A stretch of DNA of 64,000 nt from Pseudanabaena sp. SR411 (lineage in GTDB: Bacteria; Cyanobacteriota; Cyanobacteriia; Pseudanabaenales; Pseudanabaenaceae), in assembly GCF_002251945.1 (NCBI RefSeq), contig NZ_NDHW01000115.1, positions 27,667 to 91,666 on the forward strand, in the 5' to 3' direction. Of the stretch, positions 52,630 through 63,386 are shown in pieces; position 1 is the stretch's first letter; every line of letters starts with the position of its first letter. Made by a program: the position numbers and the translations under genes. The notes below the pieces were generated by a model. That model was not told where the DNA came from. It saw only the letters and a list, made by a program, of their open reading frames with translations, and did no database searches.

Positions 52630-52713
52630 AGCTAAAAGATAAGTGGCGGCGCGAAGCGCCACCACTTATCTTTTAGGTTTTGATTTGTCATAGCTATTGC
52701 TTGCACTGCTATA
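52630..52713. mobile_element. Palindromic MITE-like fragment after crtW
   Basis: The hairpin CTAAAAGATAAGTGGCGGCG... (52632-52676), followed by GTTTTGATTTGTCATAGC and an end TGCACTGCTATA (to 52713). The right end matches the element ends seen at 18912 and 6127; the left end is missing, apparently replaced by the terminator hairpin. Confidence 0.5.
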
Positions 52714-52770
52714 TCAAAGATTTATTGAAAGTGTTGCAAAGTGACACTTTCAATAAAAACTATAAGAAGT

Positions 52771-55108
<2,338 letters not shown>

Positions 55109-55192
55109 TCAATACCTATACGTTTAATTTTTTATATTTAATTATCTCCATCTTACTTTGCAAAGCTTAATAATTCACTAAATTTTGTTAGT

Positions 55193-55246
55193 AAAACCCA
55201 GAGAGCAGAGTAGAGCGCTAAGCATCCCACTCTACTTTCTGGGTTT
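55193..55246. repeat. Imperfect palindrome between crtP and menA
   Basis: AAAACCCAGAGAGCAGAGTAG is complemented by CTACTTTCTGGGTTTT with internal bulges; the GGGTTTTATGT end resembles the palindromic elements. It lies between divergent starts, so it is not a simple terminator for either gene. Confidence 0.45.
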
Positions 55247-55287
55247 TATGTTTGCGAACCATTGGATAATCGCATTTTTGTTTTAAG

Positions 55288-56232
55288 ATGGCGATCAGCA
55301 CTTCAATCTTAGCCAGTATGGTAAAAAGCCTCATTGATTCCCCTGAGATATCTAGTAAGCCATCTCGTAAATTATGGATGGCGGCGATTAAGTTCCCGAT
55401 GTATAGTGTGGCGATCGTGCCGATCGCTACGGGTACGGCTGTCGCTTATCGCAATACAGGGGCGATTAACTGGAGTATTTTTTTCATGTTTCTGGTTTCC
55501 GCAGTTTTGATTTTAGTCTGGGAAAATCTCTGCAATGACGTATTTGATGCGGAAACAGGCATTGATATCAATAAGGCGCATTCAGTTGTTAATTTAACAG
55601 GCAAGAAGAATTTAATCTTTGTGATCGCTAATATTTGTTTACTCCTAGGCATTAGTGGCGTATTCGCAATTTCTTGGATACAGCAAGATATTGTGGTGGT
55701 TAGTGCGATCGCCCTTTGCTGTTTTCTTGGCTATATTTACCAAGGTCCTCCATTTCGGTTGGGATATCAAGGATGGGGTGAAGTTTTATGCTTTTTTGCC
55801 TTTGGTCCCTTAGGAGTTTCGGCAGCCTATTATAGTCAAACGAAATCTTGGTCAATCGGCTCGATTGCCGCCGCAATTATTGTCGGAATTATTACTAGCC
55901 TGATTTTGTTCTGTTCGCATTTCAATCAAGTGGCTGATGATCTTGCCGCAGGCAAGAAATCACCTGTTGTACGTTTAGGGACTAAGCGTTCAGCCCAACT
56001 TTTACCTTGGATTTGTGCTGTAATTTATGGGATTGCGATCATGGCGATCGCCCTTAAATTTTTCCCCATCTGGACAGCGATCGTCTTAATTAGCTTACCG
56101 ATTGCATGGAAATTATGTACATTCATTGATGAAAACCACGAACGCGCCGAGCTTTTACTCAACTATCGCTTCATCGCTGTTGCCTTACATTTTGTCATTG
56201 GTTCTTGTCTTAGTGTCAGCTTGATCTTATAG
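55288..56232 (+). CDS. menA: 2-carboxy-1,4-naphthoquinone phytyltransferase
   Basis: A 314-residue UbiA-superfamily membrane prenyltransferase. The first aspartate motif is ENLCNDVFDAETGIDINKAH and the second FNQVADDLAAGKKSPVVRLG, with nine or so hydrophobic helices. The pattern matches cyanobacterial MenA, which attaches the phytyl tail in phylloquinone synthesis for photosystem I. ATG 55288. The glycosyltransferase gene follows after 13 bases and is probably in the same operon. Confidence 0.88.
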   Translation: MAISTSILASMVKSLIDSPEISSKPSRKLWMAAIKFPMYSVAIVPIATGTAVAYRNTGAINWSIFFMFLVSAVLILVWENLCNDVFDAETGIDINKAHSVVNLTGKKNLIFVIANICLLLGISGVFAISWIQQDIVVVSAIALCCFLGYIYQGPPFRLGYQGWGEVLCFFAFGPLGVSAAYYSQTKSWSIGSIAAAIIVGIITSLILFCSHFNQVADDLAAGKKSPVVRLGTKRSAQLLPWICAVIYGIAIMAIALKFFPIWTAIVLISLPIAWKLCTFIDENHERAELLLNYRFIAVALHFVIGSCLSVSLIL

Positions 56233-56245
56233 AACTATAATTTAA

Positions 56246-57364
56246 ATGATTTTGCCAAATAGAATTTATCACTGTTCTGCGGGTATTGCGATCGGTGGAG
56301 GTGGTGTCAAAACCTATGTTGATGGGTTGTATGCAGCAATGCCAGATACATTTGGTGCAGAAATCATTGCTAATCCTAGAGACTATGATCAAAGTGCATT
56401 TAAATTGCTGCATATTCACGAAACTAGTGCCATAGCTCAGGTCAACAATTCCTGCCCTGTCGTTTTTACGGCTCATAATCATGATGTTTACTGTGCCAGT
56501 GGAACTAAGTATTTGTCGGTTCGTAAATCTAGCTGCGATCGCCTATTAAATTCATGGGGATGTGCTTGGGGGCATGTTGTTGATGGTTGTGGTAGCCGTC
56601 GTCCTGCTCAGATTCTCACCAACTTAGGAAGAGCCAGTACTGAGCTAAATGCTCTCAAAAAGCTTGGGATTTTGACGATCTCGAATAGTGATTATGTGCG
56701 ATCGCAGTTGCTTGCTAATGGGTTGCCTGAATCACAGGTTGTAACTTTACGATGTGGCATTGCCGCAACTTCTTCTAAGCATGAACCTTTAGATCAAGAC
56801 ATACACGCTCAAAAACGGATTCTTTTTGCAGGTAGAATCGTTCCAGACAAGGGACTAGATTGGTTATTGCGAACAATACCGCTCTTAGATCCACAAATTC
56901 ATTTGGATATTGCAGGTGAAGGTTGGGCAATAGCTCAAGTGCGCCAGTTAGCGGCGGATTTGAATATTGGCGATCGCCTTACTTGGCATGGATGGTGTCA
57001 AAGCGAGAAATTAGAGGATCTATATCGTCAAAGCTTTGCTGTAATTTTTCCTAGTGTTTGGCCAGAGCCAGCGGGATTAGTCACTTTGGAAGCCTATGCA
57101 AGATTCCGTCCAGTGATTGCTAGCGACGTTGGTGGAATTCCTGAACATATTCAGGATGGAAAAACAGGGATTTTAGTTGAGCCGAATAATCAGCAGCAGT
57201 TAGCTACTGCAATCACGGATTTGGCGAATGATTTTGACAAAGCACGCGAAATTGGTATGGCTGGTCATGATTTGTTTCAATCAGAATTTACCCTTGCTAT
57301 ACATGCCCAAAGACTGCAAAAAATCTATGACTTAGCGATCGCTAAGTTTCATAAGTCTTTTTGA
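56246..57364 (+). CDS. Glycosyltransferase family 4
   Basis: A 372-residue GT-B enzyme with YHCSAGIAIGGGGVKTYVDG at the acceptor side and the donor side FAGRIVPDKGLDWLLRTIPL and VWPEPAGLVTLEAYARFRPV (E-x7-E-like). A cysteine-rich insert (CASGTKYLSVRKSSCDRLLN, WGCAWGHVVDGCGSRRP) is typical of a subset of GT4 enzymes whose acceptors are exopolysaccharide or glycolipid; the exact substrate is unknown. It follows menA within 13 bases. Confidence 0.87.
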   Translation: MILPNRIYHCSAGIAIGGGGVKTYVDGLYAAMPDTFGAEIIANPRDYDQSAFKLLHIHETSAIAQVNNSCPVVFTAHNHDVYCASGTKYLSVRKSSCDRLLNSWGCAWGHVVDGCGSRRPAQILTNLGRASTELNALKKLGILTISNSDYVRSQLLANGLPESQVVTLRCGIAATSSKHEPLDQDIHAQKRILFAGRIVPDKGLDWLLRTIPLLDPQIHLDIAGEGWAIAQVRQLAADLNIGDRLTWHGWCQSEKLEDLYRQSFAVIFPSVWPEPAGLVTLEAYARFRPVIASDVGGIPEHIQDGKTGILVEPNNQQQLATAITDLANDFDKAREIGMAGHDLFQSEFTLAIHAQRLQKIYDLAIAKFHKSF

Positions 57365-57398
57365 TAAAAGCCTGTCTGCGGCAGACTTTTATCAAAAT
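57359..57398. terminator. Bidirectional hairpin between GT4 and rpaB
   Basis: TTTTGATAAAAG and CTTTTATCAAAA, extended by GTCTGC/GCAGAC with a small bulge, lie between convergent stops (57364 and 57401). Confidence 0.65.
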
Positions 57399-57400
57399 TT

Positions 57401-58138
57401 TTAAGCTTGTTTCGCTTCTGAGCCATCAATGATGCGTTGGAATAGATAGCCTGTGCCACGAGCTGTCAAGATCAATTCAGGATTGCTAGGATCTTCTTCG
57501 AGCTTTGCCCGCAAGCGAGAAATATGGACATCGACAACGCGAGTATCCACATGGCGTTCTGGTGTATATCCCCAGACCTCTTGCAAAATTTCCGCCCTTG
57601 AAAAAGCTTCACCCGATCGCCCGACCAATAGCTCTAATAAACTAAACTCCATACCCGTTAAACGAATACGCTCATCGGACTTATAGACTTGACGCTTGTT
57701 AGTATCAATCTTGATCGTGTTGATATGAATCACACCAGAACTGGGGATGCCTGATGTGCCATTGCGATCAAAGCGCCGCAATACTGAACGAATCCGCGCT
57801 TCTAATTCCTTTGGTGAAAAAGGCTTAACAACGTAATCATCTGCACCTAATTCAAGTCCTGTAATGCGATCAGCAACATCGCCCAAAGCTGTCAGCATGA
57901 TAATCGGGATATCCGATTCTTTGCGAAGCTCTTGACACACCCCGTAGCCGTCGAGCTTTGGCATCATTACATCAAGAACCACCAAGTCTGGGTTTTCTTT
58001 ATGAAAAACTTCGATCGCTTCTTCGCCATCTGCGGCGGTGACGACCTCGTAACCGATCATCGACAGACGTGTCTCCAGAATTCGACGAATACTAGCTTCG
58101 TCGTCTACAACTAGAATTTTTTCCTTATGGTTTTCCAA
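57401..58138 (-). CDS. rpaB: OmpR-family response regulator RpaB
   Basis: A 245-residue response regulator: receiver with acceptor Asp56 (LVVLDVMMPKLDGYGVCQEL), TALGDVADRITGLELGADDY, KPFSPKELEARIRSVLRR, then a winged-helix DNA-binding domain (RLTGMEFSLLELLVGRSGEA, VHISRLRAKLEEDP, RGTGYLFQ). The N-terminus MENHKEKILVVDDEASIRRI is almost unchanged in cyanobacterial RpaB (Ycf27). RpaB represses high-light genes through HLR1 sites and activates PSI genes. An hli gene, a classical RpaB target type, diverges from it across 349 bp. Confidence 0.95.
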   Translation of the reverse strand: MENHKEKILVVDDEASIRRILETRLSMIGYEVVTAADGEEAIEVFHKENPDLVVLDVMMPKLDGYGVCQELRKESDIPIIMLTALGDVADRITGLELGADDYVVKPFSPKELEARIRSVLRRFDRNGTSGIPSSGVIHINTIKIDTNKRQVYKSDERIRLTGMEFSLLELLVGRSGEAFSRAEILQEVWGYTPERHVDTRVVDVHISRLRAKLEEDPSNPELILTARGTGYLFQRIIDGSEAKQA

Positions 58139-58487
58139 GCCAGTTTACACTCCACTATGTTGCTAGCTGCAATTCAGTAAAATTTTATAGTTTTACATAT
58201 TTATTTAGCTAAGTTTACAAGAAATCGGTCGTTACAATCCGAAAACAAAACTTAAAGTTTCAGAATAAACTTAATCTGGGGTTTACCTGATTTATAGCTA
58301 CAGTCACCTGTCTCATGGACAAATCAAAAACCAAGAATTGATTGGCGGCGCTTTGCGCCGCCAATCAATTCTTGGTTTTTATGTCCTAGTACACTTGGCG
58401 ACTTGTGCTGTCGCTTCTTTCCGATTTTATGTAAGTGATTGCGATAAAATTGTATGAAGTTTTATGCACAATGAGGATTTTGCGATC
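58139..58487. promoter_or_regulatory. 349-bp divergent region between rpaB and hli
   Basis: It contains both promoters and a palindromic element (58293-58412). I could not identify a full HLR1 site (two TTTACA-type repeats 2 bases apart), although single TTTACA copies occur near 58190 and 58215. GAGG at 58473-58476 serves the hli gene. Confidence 0.4.
58293..58412. mobile_element. Palindromic MITE-like element (copy 3)
   Basis: The left end TATAGCTACAGTCACCTG (58293) is followed by GGACAAATCAAAAACC, a near-perfect hairpin with CAAGAATTGATTGGCGGCGC arms, GGTTTTTATGTCC, and a diverged right end (GTGCTGT). It shares the frame with the copies at 6013 and 18797. Confidence 0.6.
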
Positions 58488-58661
58488 ATGACTGAACCAA
58501 CTCAAGTACCACAAGCTACTGATCCAAAAATGGGATTTAACACCTATGCAGAAAGGTTAAATGGTAGAGCCGCTATGGTTGGTTTTATCATTGCCGTTGC
58601 GATCGAGCTTTTCACTGGCAAGGGTTTGTTAGCATGGCTAGGTCTAATTGATATAGGCTAA
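58488..58661 (+). CDS. High light-inducible protein (Hlip/Scp)
   Basis: A 57-residue one-helix chlorophyll a/b-binding-like protein; the motif AERLNGRAAMVGFIIAVAIE contains the ExxNxR...M chlorophyll ligands. It is followed by FTGKGLLAWLGL. Hlips bind chlorophyll and carotenoid and protect photosystem assembly under stress. ATG 58488 is preferred (GAGG 11 bases upstream) over an earlier frame start at 58464. The gene is divergent from rpaB, a known regulator of this gene type. A short terminator follows. Confidence 0.92.
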   Translation: MTEPTQVPQATDPKMGFNTYAERLNGRAAMVGFIIAVAIELFTGKGLLAWLGLIDIG

Positions 58662-58663
58662 TC

Positions 58664-58690
58664 AAATGAAGGCGCTTAGCGCCTTCATTT
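58664..58690 (+). terminator. Perfect 12-bp hairpin after hli
   Basis: AAATGAAGGCGC (58664-58675) and GCGCCTTCATTT (58679-58690). Confidence 0.7.
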
Positions 58691-58725
58691 CATCTTCTAG
58701 TTGTTTTTAATTCGTTTTTTTAGTT

Positions 58726-59208
58726 ATGGCATCTGGCAAAATCGAGAACTCTCTGTACTGGACTGCGGCAATTTTGGGATTAGTTCTCGATCAAGCCTCC
58801 AAATATTTAGTTGTGCAATATCTCAAACCCCTAAAATCAGTCCCCTTGATTAATGGTGTATTTCATTTTACCTATGCGACCAACACAGGTGCGGCTTTTA
58901 GCTTATTTAGTGGTCAGATTGATTGGCTCAAATGGGTATCGATGATTGTCAGTTTGGGGCTAGTAGCCTTTGGGATTTTTGGTAAAAACTTAAATCGCTG
59001 GGAGCAGGTCGGCTATGGCTGCATTTTGGCGGGAGCCGCAGGTAATGGCATCGATCGCTTTGTGGCTGGTTATGTAGTTGACTTTATTGATATACGGATT
59101 ATTCGCTTTGCGATTTTTAATATTGCTGATGTCTCTATTAATGTCGGATTGGCTTGTTTAGCGATCGCGGTTTTATTTGTAACTAAACCATCCAAGTCAA
59201 AAAACTAG
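58726..59208 (+). CDS. lspA: Lipoprotein signal peptidase
   Basis: A 160-residue membrane protein with four helices and the two catalytic aspartates in GNGIDRFVAGYVVDF (Asp110) and FNIADVSINVG (Asp135). The N-terminal VLDQASKYLVVQYL and ATNTGAAFSLF are conserved LspA motifs. It cleaves signal peptides from prolipoproteins after lipid addition. The length is normal. A very long perfect hairpin follows the stop at once. Confidence 0.96.
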   Translation: MASGKIENSLYWTAAILGLVLDQASKYLVVQYLKPLKSVPLINGVFHFTYATNTGAAFSLFSGQIDWLKWVSMIVSLGLVAFGIFGKNLNRWEQVGYGCILAGAAGNGIDRFVAGYVVDFIDIRIIRFAIFNIADVSINVGLACLAIAVLFVTKPSKSKN

Positions 59209-59210
59209 AT

Positions 59211-59267
59211 AAAAATAGGAGTAGATGAAAAGCAGCCTGCGGCTGCTTTTCATCTACTCCTATTTTT
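59211..59267 (+). terminator. Perfect 26-bp hairpin after lspA
   Basis: Arms 59211-59236 and 59242-59267 (AAAAATAGGAGTAGATGAAA outermost) with loop CTGCG. Confidence 0.75.
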
Positions 59268-59313
59268 AATTTACAAAAGTATGACGACACTTTTCTAAAT
59301 TAAAAAACAAACC

Positions 59314-59377
59314 TAATCCAAGAAAACAAAACGGCTACGCCGTTTTGTTTTCTTGGATTAGAGCGTGAAGCGCTATA
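59314..59377. repeat. 22-bp palindrome with TATAGC end
   Basis: TAATCCAAGAAAACAAAACG... (59314-59335) pairs exactly with 59339-59360 around TAC; AGCGTGAAGCGCTATA at 59362-59377 is an element-type end. The left boundary is unclear. Confidence 0.55.
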
Positions 59378-59411
59378 TTGCTAATTAGAAGTTATTGAGA
59401 GGCTTAGGAGT

Positions 59412-60053
59412 ATGGCAAATTCCCCAAAAATTGTAGTCGTTACGAATGGCAAAGGGGGGGTGGGTAAAACAACAACAGCGATCGCTTTAGCGGGCATCTT
59501 GGCTCAGGACACTAAAGTATTAGTCGTGGATGCTGACATCCAAGGAAGCTTGTCTTGGTGGGTAGGACGTAGCAACAAGAACATGGGTTTTGATATTGCC
59601 AAAGAAATTGATCCGACTCATTTAAAAAAACTACCGAAACTCAGCAGTTACGATCTAGTATTGGTAGACACCCCCCCTGCGCTGCATTCCCATGCACTTG
59701 CTACCGTTGTCGCGATCGCTGATTATTTGGTTTTGCCAAGTCCACCTGCTCCGATGGATTTAACAGCCCTAATTGATACTGTCAAAAGTACGGTGCGACC
59801 CGCCCAAGTTCCCCATCGAGTCCTGCTCACCCGTGTTGATCCGCGATGTCTTAACGAAGCGCTTGAAGCTCAAAACACCTTGCTAGAAGTGGGAGTACCA
59901 GTTTTTCATGCATTTGTAAGAGCTTACAAAGCCCATGAACGTGCTGCTCTAGAAGGGAAATTAGTTACAGAATGGAAAGGCAAAAATGCTAGAGAAGCGG
60001 AAGCCGACTATCGACGTGTAGTTGATGAACTGCGTCGAGACATTTTAAGGTGA
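59412..60053 (+). CDS. ParA-family ATPase (McdA-like)
   Basis: A 213-residue ParA-type ATPase with the deviant Walker A KGGVGKTTTA (signature Lys14 and Lys19), Walker A' LVVDADIQGSLSWWVG and Walker B LVLVDTPPALHSHA. No parB gene or parS is seen; a small coiled-coil protein follows. That pairing, together with the short length, fits McdA of the carboxysome-positioning McdAB type 2 system, in which the ATPase forms gradients on the nucleoid. The match is by layout, so other cargo partners are possible. Confidence 0.8.
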   Translation: MANSPKIVVVTNGKGGVGKTTTAIALAGILAQDTKVLVVDADIQGSLSWWVGRSNKNMGFDIAKEIDPTHLKKLPKLSSYDLVLVDTPPALHSHALATVVAIADYLVLPSPPAPMDLTALIDTVKSTVRPAQVPHRVLLTRVDPRCLNEALEAQNTLLEVGVPVFHAFVRAYKAHERAALEGKLVTEWKGKNAREAEADYRRVVDELRRDILR

Positions 60054-60104
60054 TATGAGGTGTCAGTTAATATACATCAAGGAATTAAATAAGAAATAAA
60101 AAAT

Positions 60105-60788
60105 ATGTCAACTAAAAAGAAAGTCGGGATTTCGGATTTATTGCGTGATGAAGTGCAGAAGGAACCTGAAGCAACAGTGAAGAATGCGTCAACTGAACAA
60201 ACTATTGAAGTAAAAGCAGAAACAGTCTCTGATGCAGTTAGCAAAATCGCTAGTCTTCCTACGTCAACAAAGACTATTGAGGGATCTCCAAGTATTGACG
60301 ATCGCACAACAGCAAAAAATTCTGAGCTAGAGCTATCACTTGCTCAATCAAAACAAAGAGAAGTTGCTCTTTCGCAAACTTTAGCTGATCTAGAAAAAGA
60401 TTTGAAATTTAGCCACACCAATATTGAGCTTTTGCAGAAATCACTGGCGGCGATCGAGAGCCTCAAAAATGAACTAGATCAACAACTCGTGGAAGTCAAA
60501 CGCGATAATTTGCGCCTAGCCGAAGCAAATATTCAATTATCGGAGCAAGTCAAAACCTTAGAATCATCAAAGGAATTAACTCAAACTCCAGTAGTTGAGC
60601 CTCCTGCTTCTTCGCAACTGGTTTCACAAAATCCTCAAAACAATCGAGCAACTCCTCGCAAACAGCCTGTTGAGCAGCCTGTCGAGCAGCCCTATTCCCA
60701 TCGTGATCGCAGTATTTATACACGTCCAACTGGCTCGAACGAGCAATTGCAGCGTATCAACAATAAAAATATTGGCTGGATGGACTAG
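60105..60788 (+). CDS. Coiled-coil partner of the ParA-type ATPase (McdB-like)
   Basis: A 227-residue low-complexity protein: a basic N-terminal motif MSTKKKVGISDLLRDEV, a disordered Ser/Thr/Lys stretch, a central coiled coil (about residues 72-155, SELELSLAQSKQREVALSQT ... LRLAEANIQLSEQVKTLE), a Q/P-rich region (EQPVEQPYSH) and the end NIGWMD. McdB proteins share a charged N-terminus, coiled coil and a near-terminal tryptophan. It starts 51 bp after the ParA gene. It would recruit the ATPase to its cargo, possibly carboxysomes; inference only. Confidence 0.55.
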   Translation: MSTKKKVGISDLLRDEVQKEPEATVKNASTEQTIEVKAETVSDAVSKIASLPTSTKTIEGSPSIDDRTTAKNSELELSLAQSKQREVALSQTLADLEKDLKFSHTNIELLQKSLAAIESLKNELDQQLVEVKRDNLRLAEANIQLSEQVKTLESSKELTQTPVVEPPASSQLVSQNPQNNRATPRKQPVEQPVEQPYSHRDRSIYTRPTGSNEQLQRINNKNIGWMD

Positions 60789-61113
60789 ACTTCAAAAGTA
60801 AGGGTGTCACTTCATATTGCCTTTGCTTTTGGGAAAATAATAATTGACAATCCCTTTCCGAGCAAGAATTAGTGGTGCGGCGCTTCGCGCCGCACCACTA
60901 ATTCTTGCTCGGAAAGGCGTATAAAAATAAACAAAATGTAACATTATGTCCAAACTTAAAGCATATGCGCTAGACTATCATCCGTAAGGTAAAAGTAGTT
61001 ATCGGTTGTAGCAATTGTTTTCTGTACTGACAGTTTTTTTCTGTTTCATCGTGACAAGCTTCTCTCCGACATCTCTATCTCTACATACTCATTGAATTCT
61101 TGGAGAAAGCATA
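60789..61113. promoter_or_regulatory. 325-bp region: palindrome and long leader of the RRM gene
   Basis: The first part holds the 65-base palindrome (60853-60917). The remaining 200 bp upstream of the RRM gene probably contain its promoter and a long 5' UTR, usual for cold-regulated rbp genes. GGAG at 61082-61086 is the ribosome-binding site. No further gene is seen. Confidence 0.45.
60853..60917. repeat. Perfect 31-bp palindrome with GGCGGCGC-type core
   Basis: CCTTTCCGAGCAAGAATTAG is the outer part of the left arm; arms 60853-60883 and 60887-60917 match exactly around TTC. It includes AGTGGTGCGGCGC, a relative of the core found in the other palindromic elements. Confidence 0.7.
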
Positions 61114-61446
61114 ATGTCTATTTACGTTGGTAACTTGTCCTATGAAGTTACTCAAGACCATTTAAAGCCAGTTTTTGAAGACTACGGCAAGGTCACTCGT
61201 GTTCATTTCCCTACCGATCGCGAAACTGGTCGCGCCCGTGGCTTTGCATTCGTAGAAATGAGTGCAGATGCTGAAGAAGATGCCGCCATCACTGCGCTTG
61301 ACGGTGCTGAATGGATGGGTCGTGTACTCAAAGTTAACAAGGCTAAGCCTCGCGAGAATAATGACTCGTTTGGCGGTGGTAACAGAGGCGGCGGCGGTGG
61401 TCGCGGCGGCTATAACAAGTCTGGCGGCGGCGGTGGTCGCTACTAA
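61114..61446 (+). CDS. Glycine-rich RRM RNA-binding protein
   Basis: A 110-residue protein with one RRM (SIYVGNLSYEVTQDHLKPVF with RNP2 IYVGNL, and RNP1 RGFAFVEM) and a C-terminal glycine-rich tail (GGGNRGGGGGRGGYNKSGGG). It is of the cyanobacterial Rbp type, often induced by cold and involved in RNA stability and mRNA localisation at thylakoids. The start ATG follows GGAGAAAGCATA. A perfect hairpin follows. Confidence 0.95.
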   Translation: MSIYVGNLSYEVTQDHLKPVFEDYGKVTRVHFPTDRETGRARGFAFVEMSADAEEDAAITALDGAEWMGRVLKVNKAKPRENNDSFGGGNRGGGGGRGGYNKSGGGGGRY

Positions 61447-61497
61447 ATTCGCTTTCTAGGGTGCAAAGCACTCTAAAAAGAATTAGCAGCTAATTAC

Positions 61498-61540
61498 AGC
61501 AAAACGGCGAAGAAAACTAAGTTTTCTTCGCCGTTTTGCT
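61498..61540 (+). terminator. Perfect 20-bp hairpin after RRM gene
   Basis: AGCAAAACGGCGAAGAAAAC (61498-61517) pairs exactly with 61521-61540 around TAA. Confidence 0.75.
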
Positions 61541-61579
61541 ATGCTAAGCAAAAGTATGCACGCTTAACGTAGGTTTAGC

Positions 61580-63319
61580 ATGGATTTGCAACCATTAGGG
61601 ATTGTTGTTCAGGGTTCTTTAAGCGACGGTTTAGAAGTTCGACTTAATGGCGAGATTTCAGTCGAGGATATGCGCGTCGGTAAGTTTCTGGTAGTGCATG
61701 GTCGGCATACACGCTTTTTTTGCATTCTGACTGATGTTACTCTCGGTACAGCTAGCCCTCGCATTCTCATGAATCCGCCTGATCCTGAAAATACTTTCTT
61801 AACCGAGATTTTGGCAGGAACGGGGACTTTTGGCACGATCAATTTAACGCCGATGTTGATGTTTGTGCCTGCAAATCCTTTTGATCTGATCACTCAACGC
61901 TCGTCTAGTCAGAGTAGCGATCGCATCAAAAAAACTAAACGCAAGAAATCCCCTGTTTATGAAACGGTAGAAGAAATAAATGACTTTCAACTGTTGCCAG
62001 TAAAGACGATCCCCAGTCATTTTTCGCAAGTATTTGATGCCACTGAGCGTGATTTTCGGATTGTGTTTGGTTGGGAAGATGATCCCCATAAACGGAACTT
62101 TGCGATCGGGCAGCCGATTGATATGCCTGTGCCAATTTGTCTTGACCTTGATCGCTTTGTGGAGAGGAGTAATGGCGTATTTGGAAAATCGGGTACTGGC
62201 AAATCTTTTTTGACGCGCCTATTACTATCGGGGATTATCCGTAAGCAGGCGGCTGTAAATTTAATTTTTGATATGCATTCAGAATATGGCTGGGAAGCAG
62301 CGACTGAAGGCAAAAGATTTAGTACGGTTAAGGGGTTACGGCAATTATTTCCTGCACAGGTGCAGATTCATACGCTCGATCCTGACTCGACAAAGCGGCG
62401 GGGAGTACGCGATGCACAGGAACTTTACATTAGTTATGACCAGATTGATGTTGAAGATTTGATGCTAATTCGGGATGAATTAAATCTTTCGGAAGCCAGT
62501 TTAGAAAATGCGATTATTCTACGGAATGAATTTGGAAAGAATTGGATCTCGCGATTGTTGGCGATGACTAATTCCGAAATTCAAGAATTTTGTGAGCAGA
62601 AGATGGGTAGTAAATCTTCGATTATGGCACTTCAGCGCAAACTCACCCGCCTTGATGATCTCAAATATTTACGCCCAACTTGTCCCGAAAATTATATTAA
62701 GCGGATTCTTGATGCGATCGCCGCAGGTAAACACATCGTAATCGAGTTTGGTTCGCAGTCAAATCTGCTTTCCTATATGTTGGCGACAAATATCATTACG
62801 CGGCGGATTCATCATTCCTATGTGCAGCAAGCTGAAAGATTTTTGCAGACTAAAAATATTAGCGATCGCCCCCAGCAGTTAACGATCACCATTGAAGAAG
62901 CCCATCGATTTCTGGCTCCTAATACAGCTAGACAAACTATTTTTGGGACGATCGCCCGTGAAATGCGGAAGTATTTTGTGACTTTGCTCATCGTCGATCA
63001 GCGTCCATCGGGAATTGATAATGAAGTGATGTCCCAAATTGGAACTAGAATTACGGCGCTACTCAATGATGAGAAAGATATTGACGCAATTTTTACAGGT
63101 GTGGCTGGGAGTGGCAATTTGCGAACAATTTTGTCGAAATTAGATTCTAAGCAACAAGCACTCGTGTTAGGTCATGCCGTGCCAATGCCTGTGGTGGTGC
63201 AAACTCGACCCTATGATGAAACTTTCTATCGCGAGATCGGCGAAGTGCCTTGGGAAGAAATTTCGACACCAGAAGTGTTGCGAGTTGCAGAAGCCGCTAA
63301 AGCAGATTTAGGATTTTAA
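61580..63319 (+). CDS. HerA-like (DUF87) ATPase
   Basis: A 579-residue ATPase: an N-terminal beta-rich HAS-barrel-like domain (about 1-150), then Walker A GKSGTGKS (202-209), MHSEYG, and Walker B TIEEAHRFL. The end region YDETFYREIGEVPWEEISTP is typical of HerA/DUF87 proteins. HerA-type hexamers work with NurA nuclease in DNA end processing or with other partners; no nurA-like gene is adjacent, so the role is open. ATG 61580. The stop is followed by a hairpin. Confidence 0.88.
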   Translation: MDLQPLGIVVQGSLSDGLEVRLNGEISVEDMRVGKFLVVHGRHTRFFCILTDVTLGTASPRILMNPPDPENTFLTEILAGTGTFGTINLTPMLMFVPANPFDLITQRSSSQSSDRIKKTKRKKSPVYETVEEINDFQLLPVKTIPSHFSQVFDATERDFRIVFGWEDDPHKRNFAIGQPIDMPVPICLDLDRFVERSNGVFGKSGTGKSFLTRLLLSGIIRKQAAVNLIFDMHSEYGWEAATEGKRFSTVKGLRQLFPAQVQIHTLDPDSTKRRGVRDAQELYISYDQIDVEDLMLIRDELNLSEASLENAIILRNEFGKNWISRLLAMTNSEIQEFCEQKMGSKSSIMALQRKLTRLDDLKYLRPTCPENYIKRILDAIAAGKHIVIEFGSQSNLLSYMLATNIITRRIHHSYVQQAERFLQTKNISDRPQQLTITIEEAHRFLAPNTARQTIFGTIAREMRKYFVTLLIVDQRPSGIDNEVMSQIGTRITALLNDEKDIDAIFTGVAGSGNLRTILSKLDSKQQALVLGHAVPMPVVVQTRPYDETFYREIGEVPWEEISTPEVLRVAEAAKADLGF

Positions 63320-63327
63320 TCTAATCA

Positions 63328-63360
63328 CAAGAGATATGGCGCAAAGCGCCACATCTCTTG
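63328..63360 (+). terminator. 15-bp hairpin after the HerA-like gene
   Basis: CAAGAGATATGGCGC and GCGCCACATCTCTTG pair with one mismatch around AAA. Confidence 0.6.
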
Positions 63361-63386
63361 TCCAGTTTAAATAAGGAGGCTAACAG

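Noticed and set aside
57401..58138. RpaA instead of RpaB
   Set aside because: The N-terminus MENHKEKILVVDDEASIRRI and the receiver sequence match RpaB closely.
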